Source of the DNA: an uncultured Fibrobacter sp.
GTDB taxonomy: Bacteria; Fibrobacterota; Fibrobacteria; Fibrobacterales; Fibrobacteraceae
Direction: 5' to 3'
NCBI RefSeq assembly: GCF_937877005.1
Contig: NZ_CALEFV010000075.1
Location: 1-29,298, forward strand
DNA length: 29,298 nt
Below the pieces are notes generated by a model. It was not told the origin of the DNA. It worked only from the letters and a program-made list of their open reading frames with translations, and did no database searches. Numbering within the stretch: the first letter of the stretch is position 1; every line of letters begins with the position of its first letter. This document shows, one piece after another, positions 15,794 to 23,756 of this stretch. Both the position numbers and the translations under genes were made by a program.

Positions 15794-17119
15794 TTATTTT
15801 GTGCGTCCTAGGAATAGGCATGCCCCGTTTACGATGAACGCCGCAATGGTTAGGATATCACCGGTATGCGCACCGAGTGCGGGGAGCGGCGGACAGAGCT
15901 TGCCGGCAAGCGAAAGGAGGCCGCCCAGGACGATTCCGACGGCGACGGCGGTCGGCCTGGAACGCATACCGGAAAGTCCCCAGAGGATTGGGATGGTGAA
16001 GGCGCCTGCGTAGACGGCGAGCGCGAGCAGGAGCGTGCCGATGATGTCGGTGAATACGAGCGCGAGCAGGAGTGCCACGATGCCGTTCAGCAGAATCACG
16101 AGGCGCGCCCTGGAAAGCTGCGTGCCGGCCTTGCCGAAAAGTCCGCAAAGAATCACGGAACTGCTGAGCAAGGTGGTGTCGGCGCTGCTCAGTACCACGC
16201 TCAGGAGGGCAAGTGCGATTAGCGGAATCAGCGGCTGCGGCAGGACCTGCCTTGCAATTGCGGTGATGTGCGCTCCCTGCACGTTTTCGAGGCCGGTGCC
16301 GTACACTGCCAGAAATCCGATGACGAATGCGACGGGAATCAGCGTCGCTGCTGCCATGCCGATGGCCTTTTTCGCGGTTGTCTCGTCCTTGGCGCAGAAC
16401 ACGCGGCTGAACATGTCGGGGCCTGCCGTGTAGGTGGTGCCGTAAGTGAGAATCAGCAGGAACAGGTCGAAGGGCGTGAAGTTCGTGTTAAATGGGAATG
16501 TCGGTGCAGACTGGATTGTCGCGGGAACGTTCACACTGTTGCCGAAGAGGGCGAAACCCGAAATCAGCAGCAGTCCTGCGATGATGAGACCTGCCTGCAT
16601 GAAGTCAGTGCGCAGGATCGAGAGTTGTCCACCTGCGAGCGTGTAGCCTGTGAACACGACCGCCGCGGTGACCGCCGCCGTCGTGTAGCTGAGCGGCGTG
16701 AAGGTCATCAGGAGCTTTGCCGCCGCGATAATCTGTGCCGCGACGATGCCGGTCCACGCGACAGGTATCACTAAAGATGCTACCAGCCGCGGGCCCTTGC
16801 CGTATAGCTTTTCTACGAGGTCCGGGAGCGCGTACTTGCCGTGTCTATAGGCGCGCCCTGCAAACGGGATCAGCGAAAGCAGGCCGAGCGCACCCGTAAG
16901 CATGAACCAGCTGGCGGCCCCGCCGAGTCGCGCGCCGGAATCGACAGCGCCGATCACGGCCGACCCACCCAGAATCGTAGCGACAAGGCTTCCTGCCACC
17001 ATGAGCGCCGAAGCTCCCTTCCTCGCTACGAAAAAGTCGGCGATTCCCTTTACGCGCCGCGCACTGCGAATTGCGATTGCCATGAGCGCGGCCAGGTACA
17101 GCAACAATACGATAGTCAT
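15794..17119 (-). CDS. Sodium/solute symporter (SSS) family transporter
   Basis: This protein of about 441 residues has some 12-13 membrane segments. The first is followed by ARRVKGIADFFVARKGAS, the characteristic early SSS motif. GGSAVIGAVDSGARLGGAASW and DMFSRVFCAKDETTAKKA, the latter matching the loop before a later helix, also fit the family. It would carry an organic solute inward with Na+; the substrate cannot be told. The frame extends upstream to 17182, overlapping the outer-membrane gene by 46 bp, but no ribosome site is seen there. ATG 17119 gives a normal first helix and a 17-nt gap after the upstream stop, and is preferred with moderate certainty. It converges on the protease-like gene with a 6-nt gap. 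Confidence 0.85.
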   Translation of the reverse strand: MTIVLLLYLAALMAIAIRSARRVKGIADFFVARKGASALMVAGSLVATILGGSAVIGAVDSGARLGGAASWFMLTGALGLLSLIPFAGRAYRHGKYALPDLVEKLYGKGPRLVASLVIPVAWTGIVAAQIIAAAKLLMTFTPLSYTTAAVTAAVVFTGYTLAGGQLSILRTDFMQAGLIIAGLLLISGFALFGNSVNVPATIQSAPTFPFNTNFTPFDLFLLILTYGTTYTAGPDMFSRVFCAKDETTAKKAIGMAAATLIPVAFVIGFLAVYGTGLENVQGAHITAIARQVLPQPLIPLIALALLSVVLSSADTTLLSSSVILCGLFGKAGTQLSRARLVILLNGIVALLLALVFTDIIGTLLLALAVYAGAFTIPILWGLSGMRSRPTAVAVGIVLGGLLSLAGKLCPPLPALGAHTGDILTIAAFIVNGACLFLGRTK

Positions 17120-17136
17120 GACGGTAGCCAAATATG

Positions 17137-18105
17137 CTAGAATTTGCGGGAGAAAATGCACATGATCGTGCGGAGGTCCCATTCGCTGTCAACCTGCTTC
17201 TGCAGGGGTTCCTCGGTAGTGGGGTAGCGGCTGTTTTCGAACACGCGGTCGCGCGATATGATCGCCATCAGCATGCCGTTCCAGTTTTCGCTCACTTTGA
17301 TCGAGAGCATCGGAGTTACGCTGATGGTCTTGAAACCGGGATTGTAGTCCTTGTAGACGGGGTCGAAGTCGTAGGCGTGCTTGAAGGCGCTAACGTTTGC
17401 TGCCACCATGGCCATGGGAACGCGCCTGAAGGGCAGCATGTAGATGAGCGTTCCGCCGTAGCGGTACTTTAGGCCGTTTACCTGAATCGAGTTTCCTGCC
17501 GTCCAGATTTCGCCGTCGTCGGCGCCGGTGTAGGCGGAGTAGGTGAGCTCGGCGGTTCCTTTCAGGATAATCTTGGTCCAGTCTGTCTTGGGTAGCAAGG
17601 CGAGTAGCGGCAGGGTGAGTGCCGCATGGTAGCGCAGGCCGTAGGCATAGTCCGTAAAGATGATGTCCTGGTCGTAGTCCTTCTTTTCGGGGTCGTAGAC
17701 GCCCATGAGTGTCGCCGTTTCGCCGTAATTGAGCGCTGTTCCCGTGAAGGGTTCGACGCCAAGTTCCAGAAGGTGGATAAGTTCTATGTTCGCGTCGAAC
17801 TTTAGCCCAAGTCCCGAGAAGCTCAGATCGTAAGTGCCTGCAGCCTTGAACGTGAGCATTTTCCCTAGGTCGCTTTTCATGCCGATTTTCGAGGACCAGG
17901 CGGGAGCTGCGAAGGCAAAGAAGGGCCAGTTGTGCAGCGTCTTGGAATTGTGCAGGGAATTGTGCGGCAGCACGAGCGCTATGATCGAGAAAACGTGGTC
18001 CTGACTCAGGGTGGATTGCGGCTCTTCTGGTGCGGCGAATGCTGTAGCGGCACAGAAAATGGCCGCCCAAAATACCCTCCGTACGCTTTGTATTCGTCTG
18101 CACAT
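17137..18105 (-). CDS. Putative outer-membrane beta-barrel protein
   Basis: Of 322 residues, the first 25 are a signal peptide ending in ATAFA. The rest alternates polar and hydrophobic residues in about 10-12 strands rich in Tyr, Gly and Thr, such as LKYRYGGTLIYMLPF and TISVTPMLSIKVSENW. It ends in a C-terminal Phe (IFSRKF), the signal read by the Bam complex. No specific family is recognised. A GAGGGAA ribosome site precedes ATG 18105, with TATATT or TATCTA -10 candidates just upstream (plus 18117-18126). It lies directly before the symporter gene, so a shared function in solute uptake is possible but unproven. Confidence 0.7.
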   Translation of the reverse strand: MCRRIQSVRRVFWAAIFCAATAFAAPEEPQSTLSQDHVFSIIALVLPHNSLHNSKTLHNWPFFAFAAPAWSSKIGMKSDLGKMLTFKAAGTYDLSFSGLGLKFDANIELIHLLELGVEPFTGTALNYGETATLMGVYDPEKKDYDQDIIFTDYAYGLRYHAALTLPLLALLPKTDWTKIILKGTAELTYSAYTGADDGEIWTAGNSIQVNGLKYRYGGTLIYMLPFRRVPMAMVAANVSAFKHAYDFDPVYKDYNPGFKTISVTPMLSIKVSENWNGMLMAIISRDRVFENSRYPTTEEPLQKQVDSEWDLRTIMCIFSRKF

Positions 18106-18173
18106 AAAGTTCCCTCAATATAGATAAAAAACGGTGTCGTCCGTAGAGGGAGTTTTTGCGCGGGTAAAATTTG

Positions 18174-18179
18174 TATATT
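18174..18179 (+). promoter_or_regulatory. TATATT -10 candidate upstream of BatD-like gene
   Basis: TATATT ends 20 nt before ATG 18200. A GAGG ribosome site (about 18189-18192) falls inside the resulting leader. Confidence 0.4.
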
Positions 18180-18199
18180 CTTGGGCACAGAGGTTTTAC

Positions 18200-19117
18200 A
18201 TGTTCCGAAAAGCTTTAGCTGTATTTTTTGTTCTTGCAGTCTGCTGCTTCGCTTTTGATGTGAGCGTCAAGGCGAACGTGGATAACGCCCAGGTGTTCGT
18301 GGGCGACATGTTCAATTACGAAATTCAGGTGACCGCTCCCGAAAATGCTATCGTGGACCTGCCCAGTTTCGTGGGCAACCTTGGCAGCTTCGAGGTCAAG
18401 GAAATGAAGAACGAAAAGGTCACCGAGGGCATGCCGAAGGGGAGCGCCAAGTTTGTGTGGCTCGCCACGCTCAATACCTTCGTGAGCGGAGATTTTCTGA
18501 TTGCCCCGCAGCAAGTGAACGCCGTCGTGGGTAGCGATACCGTCAAGGTGAATACGGACCCCGTGGCAGTGAAGGTCTCGGCACGCACCACCGGCGAGGA
18601 GACGGATATTCTCGAAGCCGAGGATCCGCTGGACGACCCGCGCCTTCCGCAGTGGCTCTACATTGCGCTCATCGTGGTGGGAGTACTGCTGCTCGTGTTC
18701 CTCGGCTGGTTCCTGCACAAGAAATTCGCGAAGAAAGGCGAAGCCCCGAGGCTCCCGCCCTACGAAGAGGCTGTGCTTGCGCTCAAGGAACTGCGTCAGC
18801 GGAACTACCTTGCCGAGGGTAACCAGGGCGATTATTTCATGGCACTCGGCTTTATCACCCGCCGCTACGTGGAACGCCGTTTCGAGGTGGACATCCTGGA
18901 CGCGACCGTTGCCGAACTCAAGCAGAGAATGGCCCACGTGGCGGGGCTTCCGCAGGCCTACAAGGAATCTGTGGTGACGCTAGCCGCGGAAACTGAACCG
19001 GTGAAGTTTGCCAAGATGAAGCTGGATGGCGAACGCTGCCGTTTTTGGGACGAATGGGCCGACCACCTGCTCGAGGACACGAAACCGAAACCGGAAGAAG
19101 ATTCCAAGAAGAGCTAG
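18200..19117 (+). CDS. BatD-like single-span membrane protein
   Basis: ATG 18200 (not 18134) is chosen because GAGG precedes it and the signal peptide starts with MFRKALAVFF. The 305-residue product has an exported beta-sandwich-like region (about 20-135) with the VFVGDMFNYEIQVTAPENA pattern seen in BatD (oxygen-tolerance) proteins. One transmembrane helix (about 152-173) follows, then a cytoplasmic helical domain (about 185-295) resembling DUF4381. Bat proteins normally act with MoxR ATPases and vWA partners in envelope stress. Here the gene stands alone: no MoxR or BatA/B gene is next to it. Its TAG stop shares bases with the stop of the convergent radical SAM gene. Confidence 0.75.
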   Translation: MFRKALAVFFVLAVCCFAFDVSVKANVDNAQVFVGDMFNYEIQVTAPENAIVDLPSFVGNLGSFEVKEMKNEKVTEGMPKGSAKFVWLATLNTFVSGDFLIAPQQVNAVVGSDTVKVNTDPVAVKVSARTTGEETDILEAEDPLDDPRLPQWLYIALIVVGVLLLVFLGWFLHKKFAKKGEAPRLPPYEEAVLALKELRQRNYLAEGNQGDYFMALGFITRRYVERRFEVDILDATVAELKQRMAHVAGLPQAYKESVVTLAAETEPVKFAKMKLDGERCRFWDEWADHLLEDTKPKPEEDSKKS

Positions 19118-21333
19118 GATCGGCCCCTGCGCGAGGAGCTGAACTGTACGGGGGAGCTATCGCGTCTATTTTCCGGGCGGCTGTTGCCGCCTTTTTTGTT
19201 GAAGTCGCGACCCTTGTTGCCGCTGCGGTTGTTGAACTTGCGGTCGCTATGGAAACTCTTGCGCGGTTCTCCGTTGTTATCGCGATGGCCGTCGCGCCTG
19301 TCGTTGCGCGGTTCGCCGCCTTTGTTTCCGTCGTTGTTGCCAAACTGTGCGGCGCGGCGTTCCTTGCGGGCGGAGTTTTCCCAGCGGCCCTTGTCGCCGG
19401 ATTTCTGCGGCACGATGGTGACGGCGCGCTGCTCGCGCTTTTGCTGTTCGCGCTCGCGGTATTCGGCGTTTTCTTCGCGTTCCTTGCTCGGGAAGAATTC
19501 CTTGCCTTCGGCCTTCGCACTGCGGCTAAGGAGCAGTCGACCGATCTTGCCAAGTTTCAGGCGTTCCAGCGTCGCGCGAATCTGCGGGCGGTTTTCGGGA
19601 ATGTACCAGAAGAAGAACTGGCGCTGGCTACGCTTCTGTTCCGGCGTTTTCGCTACGTAAAGCGGCTTTCCGTCCGGCGTCATTTCGCTGTAGAACATCT
19701 CGGTCGCAATCGTCATCGGTGTCGGCGTAAAGTCCTGCACCTGTTCCAGCTGGAATCCGAGCTGCTTTGTCTCGAGTGCAAGTTCCGCCATGTCGGCCTC
19801 GGTGCATCCGGGGTGGCTACTGATAAAGTAGGGAATAATCTGCTGGCGTTTTCCGATGCGCTTGCATTCGTCGTCAAAGAATTCCTTGAACTTGTGGAAC
19901 AGCGTAAAGCTCGGCTTGCGCATCAGCTTAAGCACGGCATCGCTGGTATGTTCCGGGGCCACCTTCAGGCGCCCGCTCACATGATAATCAATCAGTTCGC
20001 GGGCGTATTCCTCGTGGTCGCGAATCAGTTCCTTGTCGTCGGTTTCTTGCAGCAGCATGTCGTAGCGCACGCCGCTTCCAATGAACAGGTGCTTCACCTT
20101 AGGGTGGTTGCGCACTTCTCGGTAGAGTTCCAGAAGTTCGTGGTGGTGCGTGTCCATGTTGTCGCAGACTTTCGGAGTCAGGCAACTGGGGCGGGCGCAC
20201 TTTTGACAACGGCTCGGGTCGCGGCCGCGCATGTTGTACATGTTGGCGCTCGGGCCGCCCAAATCGGTGATGGTGCCGGCGAATCCGTCCATCTTCGTAA
20301 TCAAATCGACTTCGCGCAGAATGCTTTCGCGGCTACGGCTTGCAATAAACTTGCCCTGGTGTGCGTTGATGGCGCAAAAACTGCAACCGCCAAAACAGCC
20401 GCGGTGCGTGTTGATGCTAAACTTGATCATGTCGAACGCAGGCACGTTGCCGCGTTTCTTGTAACGCGGGTGCGGTTCGCGGGCGTAAGGGTATTCAAAG
20501 CTCTCGTCGAGTTCGCCGTATTCGAGCGGCGGGTACGCGGGGTTAATCACCACGGTCTGTTCTGCGACATCTTGCAGAATGCGGCGCTGGAACCATTTGT
20601 TGCATTCAATATCCACCTTGCGGCAGTTCTCGATTTGATTGCGCTTGCTCTCAAGGCAATCTTCGTAGCTTGCGAGGCGCAAGTCTTCCCACTGCTTGGT
20701 CGTAGGAATTTGTCCCTTGGGCGCGAGGTAGGCCGTCTGCGGCACGGAATGCAGGCTCGAAAACGGTACGCCCTTCTTCAAAAGGCGCACGATTTCCTTG
20801 AGCGGCTTTTCGCCCATGCCGTACACGAGAATGTCGGCTTGCGTATCGAAAAGAATGCTCGGCTTGAGTCTGTCGCTCCAGTAGTCGTAATGCGTCACGC
20901 GGCGCAGGCTCGATTCAAGTCCGCCAATCAGCAGCGGAACATCGGGGTAGAGTTTCTTTAAAATCTTCGCGTACGTGTAAGTCGCGTAATCGGGACGAAA
21001 TCCTGCCTTGTTGCCGGGAGTAAAGGCGTCGTCGCTGCGGAGGCGCTTTGCCGCGGTGTAGTGGTTCACCATGGAATCCATGCCGCTACTAATCGCGAAG
21101 AACATTCGCGGCTTGCCAAGCTTCTTGAAGTCGCGCAAGTCATCGCGCCAGTTCGGCTGCGGGAGTATTGCCACGCGTAAGCCTTCGTGCTCGAAAAGGC
21201 GACCCACCACGGCATGCCCAAAACACGGGTGGTCCACGTAGGCGTCCGCGCTGATGATGATCACATCTACGTAATCCCAGCCGAGTTCCTCCAGGTCTTC
21301 TTTGCAGATGGGTAAAAAGCGCGGATCGTACAT
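19114..21333 (-). CDS. YgiQ-family radical SAM protein with an RG/N-rich tail
   Basis: This 739-residue protein matches the YgiQ family. It has DVIIISADAYVDHPCFG near the N-terminus, a B12-binding-like early domain, and HRGCFGGCSFC (C313, C317, C320), the CxxxCxxC cluster motif of radical SAM enzymes. Conserved family segments follow (VAPEHTSDAVLKLMRKPSF, YFISSHPGCTEADM). The family's reaction is not known. The last 125 residues are an unusual disordered tail rich in Arg, Asn, Gly, Lys and Ser (for example SGDKGRWENS and NRSGNKGRDFNKKGG), suggestive of RNA binding. The frame extends to 21381, but ATG 21333 gives the usual family N-terminus and has TATCTT 7 nt upstream; the extension would be translated from intergenic repeats. 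Confidence 0.92.
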   Translation of the reverse strand: MYDPRFLPICKEDLEELGWDYVDVIIISADAYVDHPCFGHAVVGRLFEHEGLRVAILPQPNWRDDLRDFKKLGKPRMFFAISSGMDSMVNHYTAAKRLRSDDAFTPGNKAGFRPDYATYTYAKILKKLYPDVPLLIGGLESSLRRVTHYDYWSDRLKPSILFDTQADILVYGMGEKPLKEIVRLLKKGVPFSSLHSVPQTAYLAPKGQIPTTKQWEDLRLASYEDCLESKRNQIENCRKVDIECNKWFQRRILQDVAEQTVVINPAYPPLEYGELDESFEYPYAREPHPRYKKRGNVPAFDMIKFSINTHRGCFGGCSFCAINAHQGKFIASRSRESILREVDLITKMDGFAGTITDLGGPSANMYNMRGRDPSRCQKCARPSCLTPKVCDNMDTHHHELLELYREVRNHPKVKHLFIGSGVRYDMLLQETDDKELIRDHEEYARELIDYHVSGRLKVAPEHTSDAVLKLMRKPSFTLFHKFKEFFDDECKRIGKRQQIIPYFISSHPGCTEADMAELALETKQLGFQLEQVQDFTPTPMTIATEMFYSEMTPDGKPLYVAKTPEQKRSQRQFFFWYIPENRPQIRATLERLKLGKIGRLLLSRSAKAEGKEFFPSKEREENAEYREREQQKREQRAVTIVPQKSGDKGRWENSARKERRAAQFGNNDGNKGGEPRNDRRDGHRDNNGEPRKSFHSDRKFNNRSGNKGRDFNKKGGNSRPENRRDSSPVQFSSSRRGRS

Positions 21334-21340
21334 AGAGTGA

Positions 21341-21346
21341 AAGATA
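21341..21346 (-). promoter_or_regulatory. TATCTT -10 candidate, leaderless start of YgiQ-like gene
   Basis: On the minus strand TATCTT ends 7 nt before ATG 21333, with no ribosome site. Confidence 0.4.
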
Positions 21347-21352
21347 GTAAAT

Positions 21353-21379
21353 AGTAGGCAGTCGACAGTAGGAAGTGAC
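21353..21379. repeat. Tandem 13/14-mer, AGTAGG(C/A)AGT type
   Basis: AGTAGGCAGTCGAC is followed directly by AGTAGGAAGTGAC. It lies in the divergent gap between the radical SAM and aminotransferase genes, next to the dispersed repeat. Confidence 0.6.
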
Positions 21380-21386
21380 ACGAATG

Positions 21387-21432
21387 TGTCATCCTGAGTG
21401 GAGAACCGTAAGGTTCGAAATCGAAGGATCTA
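21387..21432 (+). repeat. Dispersed repeat copy in an intergenic gap
   Basis: This 46-bp stretch begins TGTCATCCTGAG and ends TCGAAGGATCTA, as does the 39-bp copy at 12025-12063. The middle differs and contains a perfect small hairpin, GAACC-GTAA-GGTTC. Confidence 0.8.
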
Positions 21433-21466
21433 GAGCCCATTTTGTTGCGTTTTAATCGTCTTTTTC

Positions 21467-21472
21467 TAAATT
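21467..21472 (+). promoter_or_regulatory. TAAATT -10 candidate, leaderless start of aminotransferase
   Basis: TAAATT ends 7 nt before ATG 21480, with no ribosome site. Confidence 0.4.
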
Positions 21473-21479
21473 TCTTGAT

Positions 21480-22643
21480 ATGAAGCCTTTAAGCAATCGT
21501 ACGGAACATTTTACGGAATCGGTCATTCGCCATATGACGCGCATCGCTTATGCGTGTGGCGCCATCAATCTGTCGCAGGGTTTCCCGGATTTTGATCCGC
21601 CCAAGGCCTTGCAAGACCGCCTGGCCGAAGTCGCCCACACGGGCCCGCATCAGTACGCGATTACGATTGGTGCGCAGAATTTCCGCGAAGCGCTTTCCAA
21701 GAAACAGGAACATTTCAGCGGACTGCGTTACGACCCGCAAACCGAAATGGTCATCACCTGCGGCAGTACCGAAGCCATGATGATCACGATGATGTCCGTC
21801 TGCAATCCGGGCGACAAGGTGGTCATCTTCTCGCCGTTCTACGAAAACTACACTGCCGATACGATTCTGAGTGGCGCGACTCCGATTTATGTGCCGCTCG
21901 ATCCGCACGATTTCACCTTTGACGCAAACGTCCTCGAAGATGCCATGAAGCAGCCGGGCGTGAAGGCGCTCGTACTTTGCAATCCGTCGAACCCGAGCGG
22001 AAAAGTCTTTATCCGCAAAGAGCTGCAGATTATCGCCGACCTCGCCATTAAATATGATTTGTATGTAATCACCGACGAAGTCTACGAACATATCGTGTTT
22101 GCACCGCACCGTCATACTTATATTGCGACGCTTCCGGGCATGCGCGAGCGCACCATCGAATGTTCTAGCCTTTCCAAGAGCTATTCCATTACGGGCTGGC
22201 GCCTGGGCTATGTGCTCGCTGCTGAGCCCATCATGAACTGCATCAAGAAAATTCACGATTTCACAGTGGTGGGGGCCGCTTCGCCGCTGCAAGAAACCGC
22301 ACTCACTGCGCTTAACTTTGGCGACGATTACTACGCAGAACTGCAAGCGCATTACACGCACATGAAGGAAATCTTCACCGGCGGCCTGCGCAATCTGGGT
22401 TTCAAATTCACCGAGCCGCAGGGCACGTACTTCGTGATGATGGATATCAGCGAATTCGGCTACAAGTCCGATGACCAGTTCTGTATCGACCTCGCGCAAA
22501 AAGTGGGTGTTGCCGCAGTGCCGGGTTCCAGCTTTTTCCGCGAACCGGTGAATCACCTGATCCGCTTCCATTTCGCCAAGAAGGATGAAACCCTCTACGA
22601 CGCGCTCAACCGTCTAGAAAGCCTTCGCCAGAAGATGGGGTAG
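21480..22643 (+). CDS. PLP-dependent class I/II aminotransferase
   Basis: The 387-residue sequence is a fold-type I aminotransferase. It has INLSQGFPDFDPP near the N-terminus, STEAMM for phosphate binding, NPSNPSGK, ITDEVYEHIVF with the cofactor-ring Asp, SSLSKSYSITGWRLGY with the Schiff-base lysine K233, and a C-terminal NHLIRFHFAK with the carboxylate-binding Arg. The N-terminal pattern is that of methionine/kynurenine/glutamine transaminases (YbdL/KAT-like) rather than aspartate aminotransferase proper. It probably moves amino groups between methionine or aromatic amino acids and 2-oxo acids; exact specificity is uncertain. Its 3' end overlaps the convergent queH gene by 38 bp. Confidence 0.92.
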   Translation: MKPLSNRTEHFTESVIRHMTRIAYACGAINLSQGFPDFDPPKALQDRLAEVAHTGPHQYAITIGAQNFREALSKKQEHFSGLRYDPQTEMVITCGSTEAMMITMMSVCNPGDKVVIFSPFYENYTADTILSGATPIYVPLDPHDFTFDANVLEDAMKQPGVKALVLCNPSNPSGKVFIRKELQIIADLAIKYDLYVITDEVYEHIVFAPHRHTYIATLPGMRERTIECSSLSKSYSITGWRLGYVLAAEPIMNCIKKIHDFTVVGAASPLQETALTALNFGDDYYAELQAHYTHMKEIFTGGLRNLGFKFTEPQGTYFVMMDISEFGYKSDDQFCIDLAQKVGVAAVPGSSFFREPVNHLIRFHFAKKDETLYDALNRLESLRQKMG

Positions 22644-23304
22644 CCTCGCGAGCCTCGAAATCGCGCTTCTCCGCGTCCCTCTTGGAATACACACATCCGC
22701 AGTAATTCTGCCTATACAGATTGTACTCCGCCGAAAGCTGAATAGAACGCTTGTACCCGCCCTTCTTCTTGAAGTCGCTGGGTAGGCGCTTGATTCCGTA
22801 GATATCGCACTGCTCCTGCACTACCTCGTTCAGCACCTGCGCATTTTTCATCGGGCTAATCGTGAGCGTGGTCGTGAAGTATTCGCAGTTCAGTTCTTTC
22901 GCGAGCCTTGCCGATTCGGCGAGCCGCAGCTCGAAACACTTGCGGCAGCGTGCGCCTCCTTCGGGTTCGTTTTCGAGCCCGCGAACGGTATCGTAGAACA
23001 TTTTCGGGTCGTATTCGCCCTCGATCAACGTGACTGGATACTTTGTCCTAAATTCAGCGACGAACCGCTTGATTTCTGCGACGCGGTGACGGTATTCCTC
23101 GTCAGGCGCGATATTCGGATTGTAGTAGAAGAGCGTAATCTTGAAGTACTGCGACAGGTATTCGATGGTGTAGCTGCTACAGGGCGCACAGCAGGCATGC
23201 AGCAAAAGCGTCGGCACTTCGCCGGTGCGTTCCAGCCTGCGGATAATGTAATCCAAGTCGCGCTGGTAGTTGTGCTTGGGAGCGTTGGACTGTTGCTGTT
23301 CCAT
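22606..23304 (-). CDS. queH: Epoxyqueuosine reductase QueH (DUF208)
   Basis: This 232-residue protein has all the QueH signature cysteines: HACCAPC (C38, C39, C42), GARCRKCFELRL (C120, C123) and YCGC (C202, C204). QueH reduces epoxyqueuosine to queuosine in tRNA, the last step of that modification, using an iron-sulfur cluster and another metal, and replaces the unrelated QueG. An N-terminal stretch of about 30 residues precedes the first motif. It starts 3 nt after the stop of the small membrane protein gene, so the two are probably one operon. No other queuosine gene lies in the window. Confidence 0.92.
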   Translation of the reverse strand: MEQQQSNAPKHNYQRDLDYIIRRLERTGEVPTLLLHACCAPCSSYTIEYLSQYFKITLFYYNPNIAPDEEYRHRVAEIKRFVAEFRTKYPVTLIEGEYDPKMFYDTVRGLENEPEGGARCRKCFELRLAESARLAKELNCEYFTTTLTISPMKNAQVLNEVVQEQCDIYGIKRLPSDFKKKGGYKRSIQLSAEYNLYRQNYCGCVYSKRDAEKRDFEAREATPSSGEGFLDG

Positions 23305-23307
23305 GGC

Positions 23308-23700
23308 TTACTCCCAGTTGAGCGTCCCGAAGGCGGTTACCCAGAAACAGATTGCGGTCACGACGGCGAACGTTCCCATCACGGTACGTTCCTTGTAGGC
23401 GGTGCTAAAGAGAACCGTCGCGGTATAAAAAGTCAGGTACAATGCAAAGAAGAATGCGAGGACGCGCGTTACGATGAAGGGGATAATCTCGGGCAAAACA
23501 TGTCCTGCCGAAAGTAGCACGAAAAGGGCGACGAACTGCATCGTGGTCGGCACGATGAAAGCCTTGCGGACCTCGGGCGGAATCACCTTGTACCGGGCGT
23601 TCATGGCGTAGTTGCCGAGAGGCGCTCCGCAGGCGAGCGCAATATTTAGCGCGATAGAAGGCAAAAAGGCGATTGCCCCGATAATGGCGGCTATGGTCAT
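23308..23700 (-). CDS. Small four-helix membrane protein of unknown function
   Basis: This 130-residue protein has four predicted membrane spans (about 2-24, 47-66, 72-95 and 106-124), with a basic loop NARYKVIPPEVRK between the first two. I do not recognise a family. It lies 3 nt upstream of queH and is probably cotranscribed with it; whether it helps take up a queuosine precursor is only speculation from position. No ribosome site precedes the ATG. Instead TATCTT ends 6 nt upstream and overlaps the T tract of the terminator hairpin just before it. Confidence 0.65.
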   Translation of the reverse strand: MTIAAIIGAIAFLPSIALNIALACGAPLGNYAMNARYKVIPPEVRKAFIVPTTMQFVALFVLLSAGHVLPEIIPFIVTRVLAFFFALYLTFYTATVLFSTAYKERTVMGTFAVVTAICFWVTAFGTLNWE

Positions 23701-23706
23701 GTTTCA

Positions 23707-23712
23707 AAGATA
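23707..23712 (-). promoter_or_regulatory. TATCTT -10 candidate, leaderless start of membrane protein-queH operon
   Basis: On the minus strand TATCTT ends 6 nt before ATG 23700 and overlaps the end of the T run of the upstream terminator. Confidence 0.35.
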
Positions 23713-23756
23713 AAAAAACGACGGTCCCAGGTAAAGGAGGTAGACCTAGGACCGTC
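23712..23756 (-). terminator. Strong intrinsic terminator directly before the membrane protein-queH operon
   Basis: GACGGTCC (23720-23727) pairs with GGACCGTC (23749-23756), extended by AGGT/ACCT across one mismatch. On the minus strand a run of seven T follows. It would end transcripts coming from the outer-membrane gene upstream, or, if the promoter lies before it (TTACAA-N17-TATGAT on the minus strand at about 23772-23801), act as an attenuator. Confidence 0.75.

Noticed and set aside
19045..20961. A 638-codon plus-strand frame antisense to the YgiQ-like gene
   Set aside because: It is the mirror of well-conserved radical SAM sequence, with Ala/Val/Phe-rich low-information content.
21334..21381. 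Upstream extension of the YgiQ-like gene
   Set aside because: The extra 16 residues come from short intergenic repeats, and the family N-terminus fits ATG 21333.
21387..21432. Possible tRNA fragment because of GGTTCGAAATC
   Set aside because: There is no acceptor stem or cloverleaf; the sequence belongs to the dispersed repeat.
21489..22571. A 360-codon minus-strand frame antisense to the aminotransferase
   Set aside because: All aminotransferase motifs are on the plus strand; this is a shadow.
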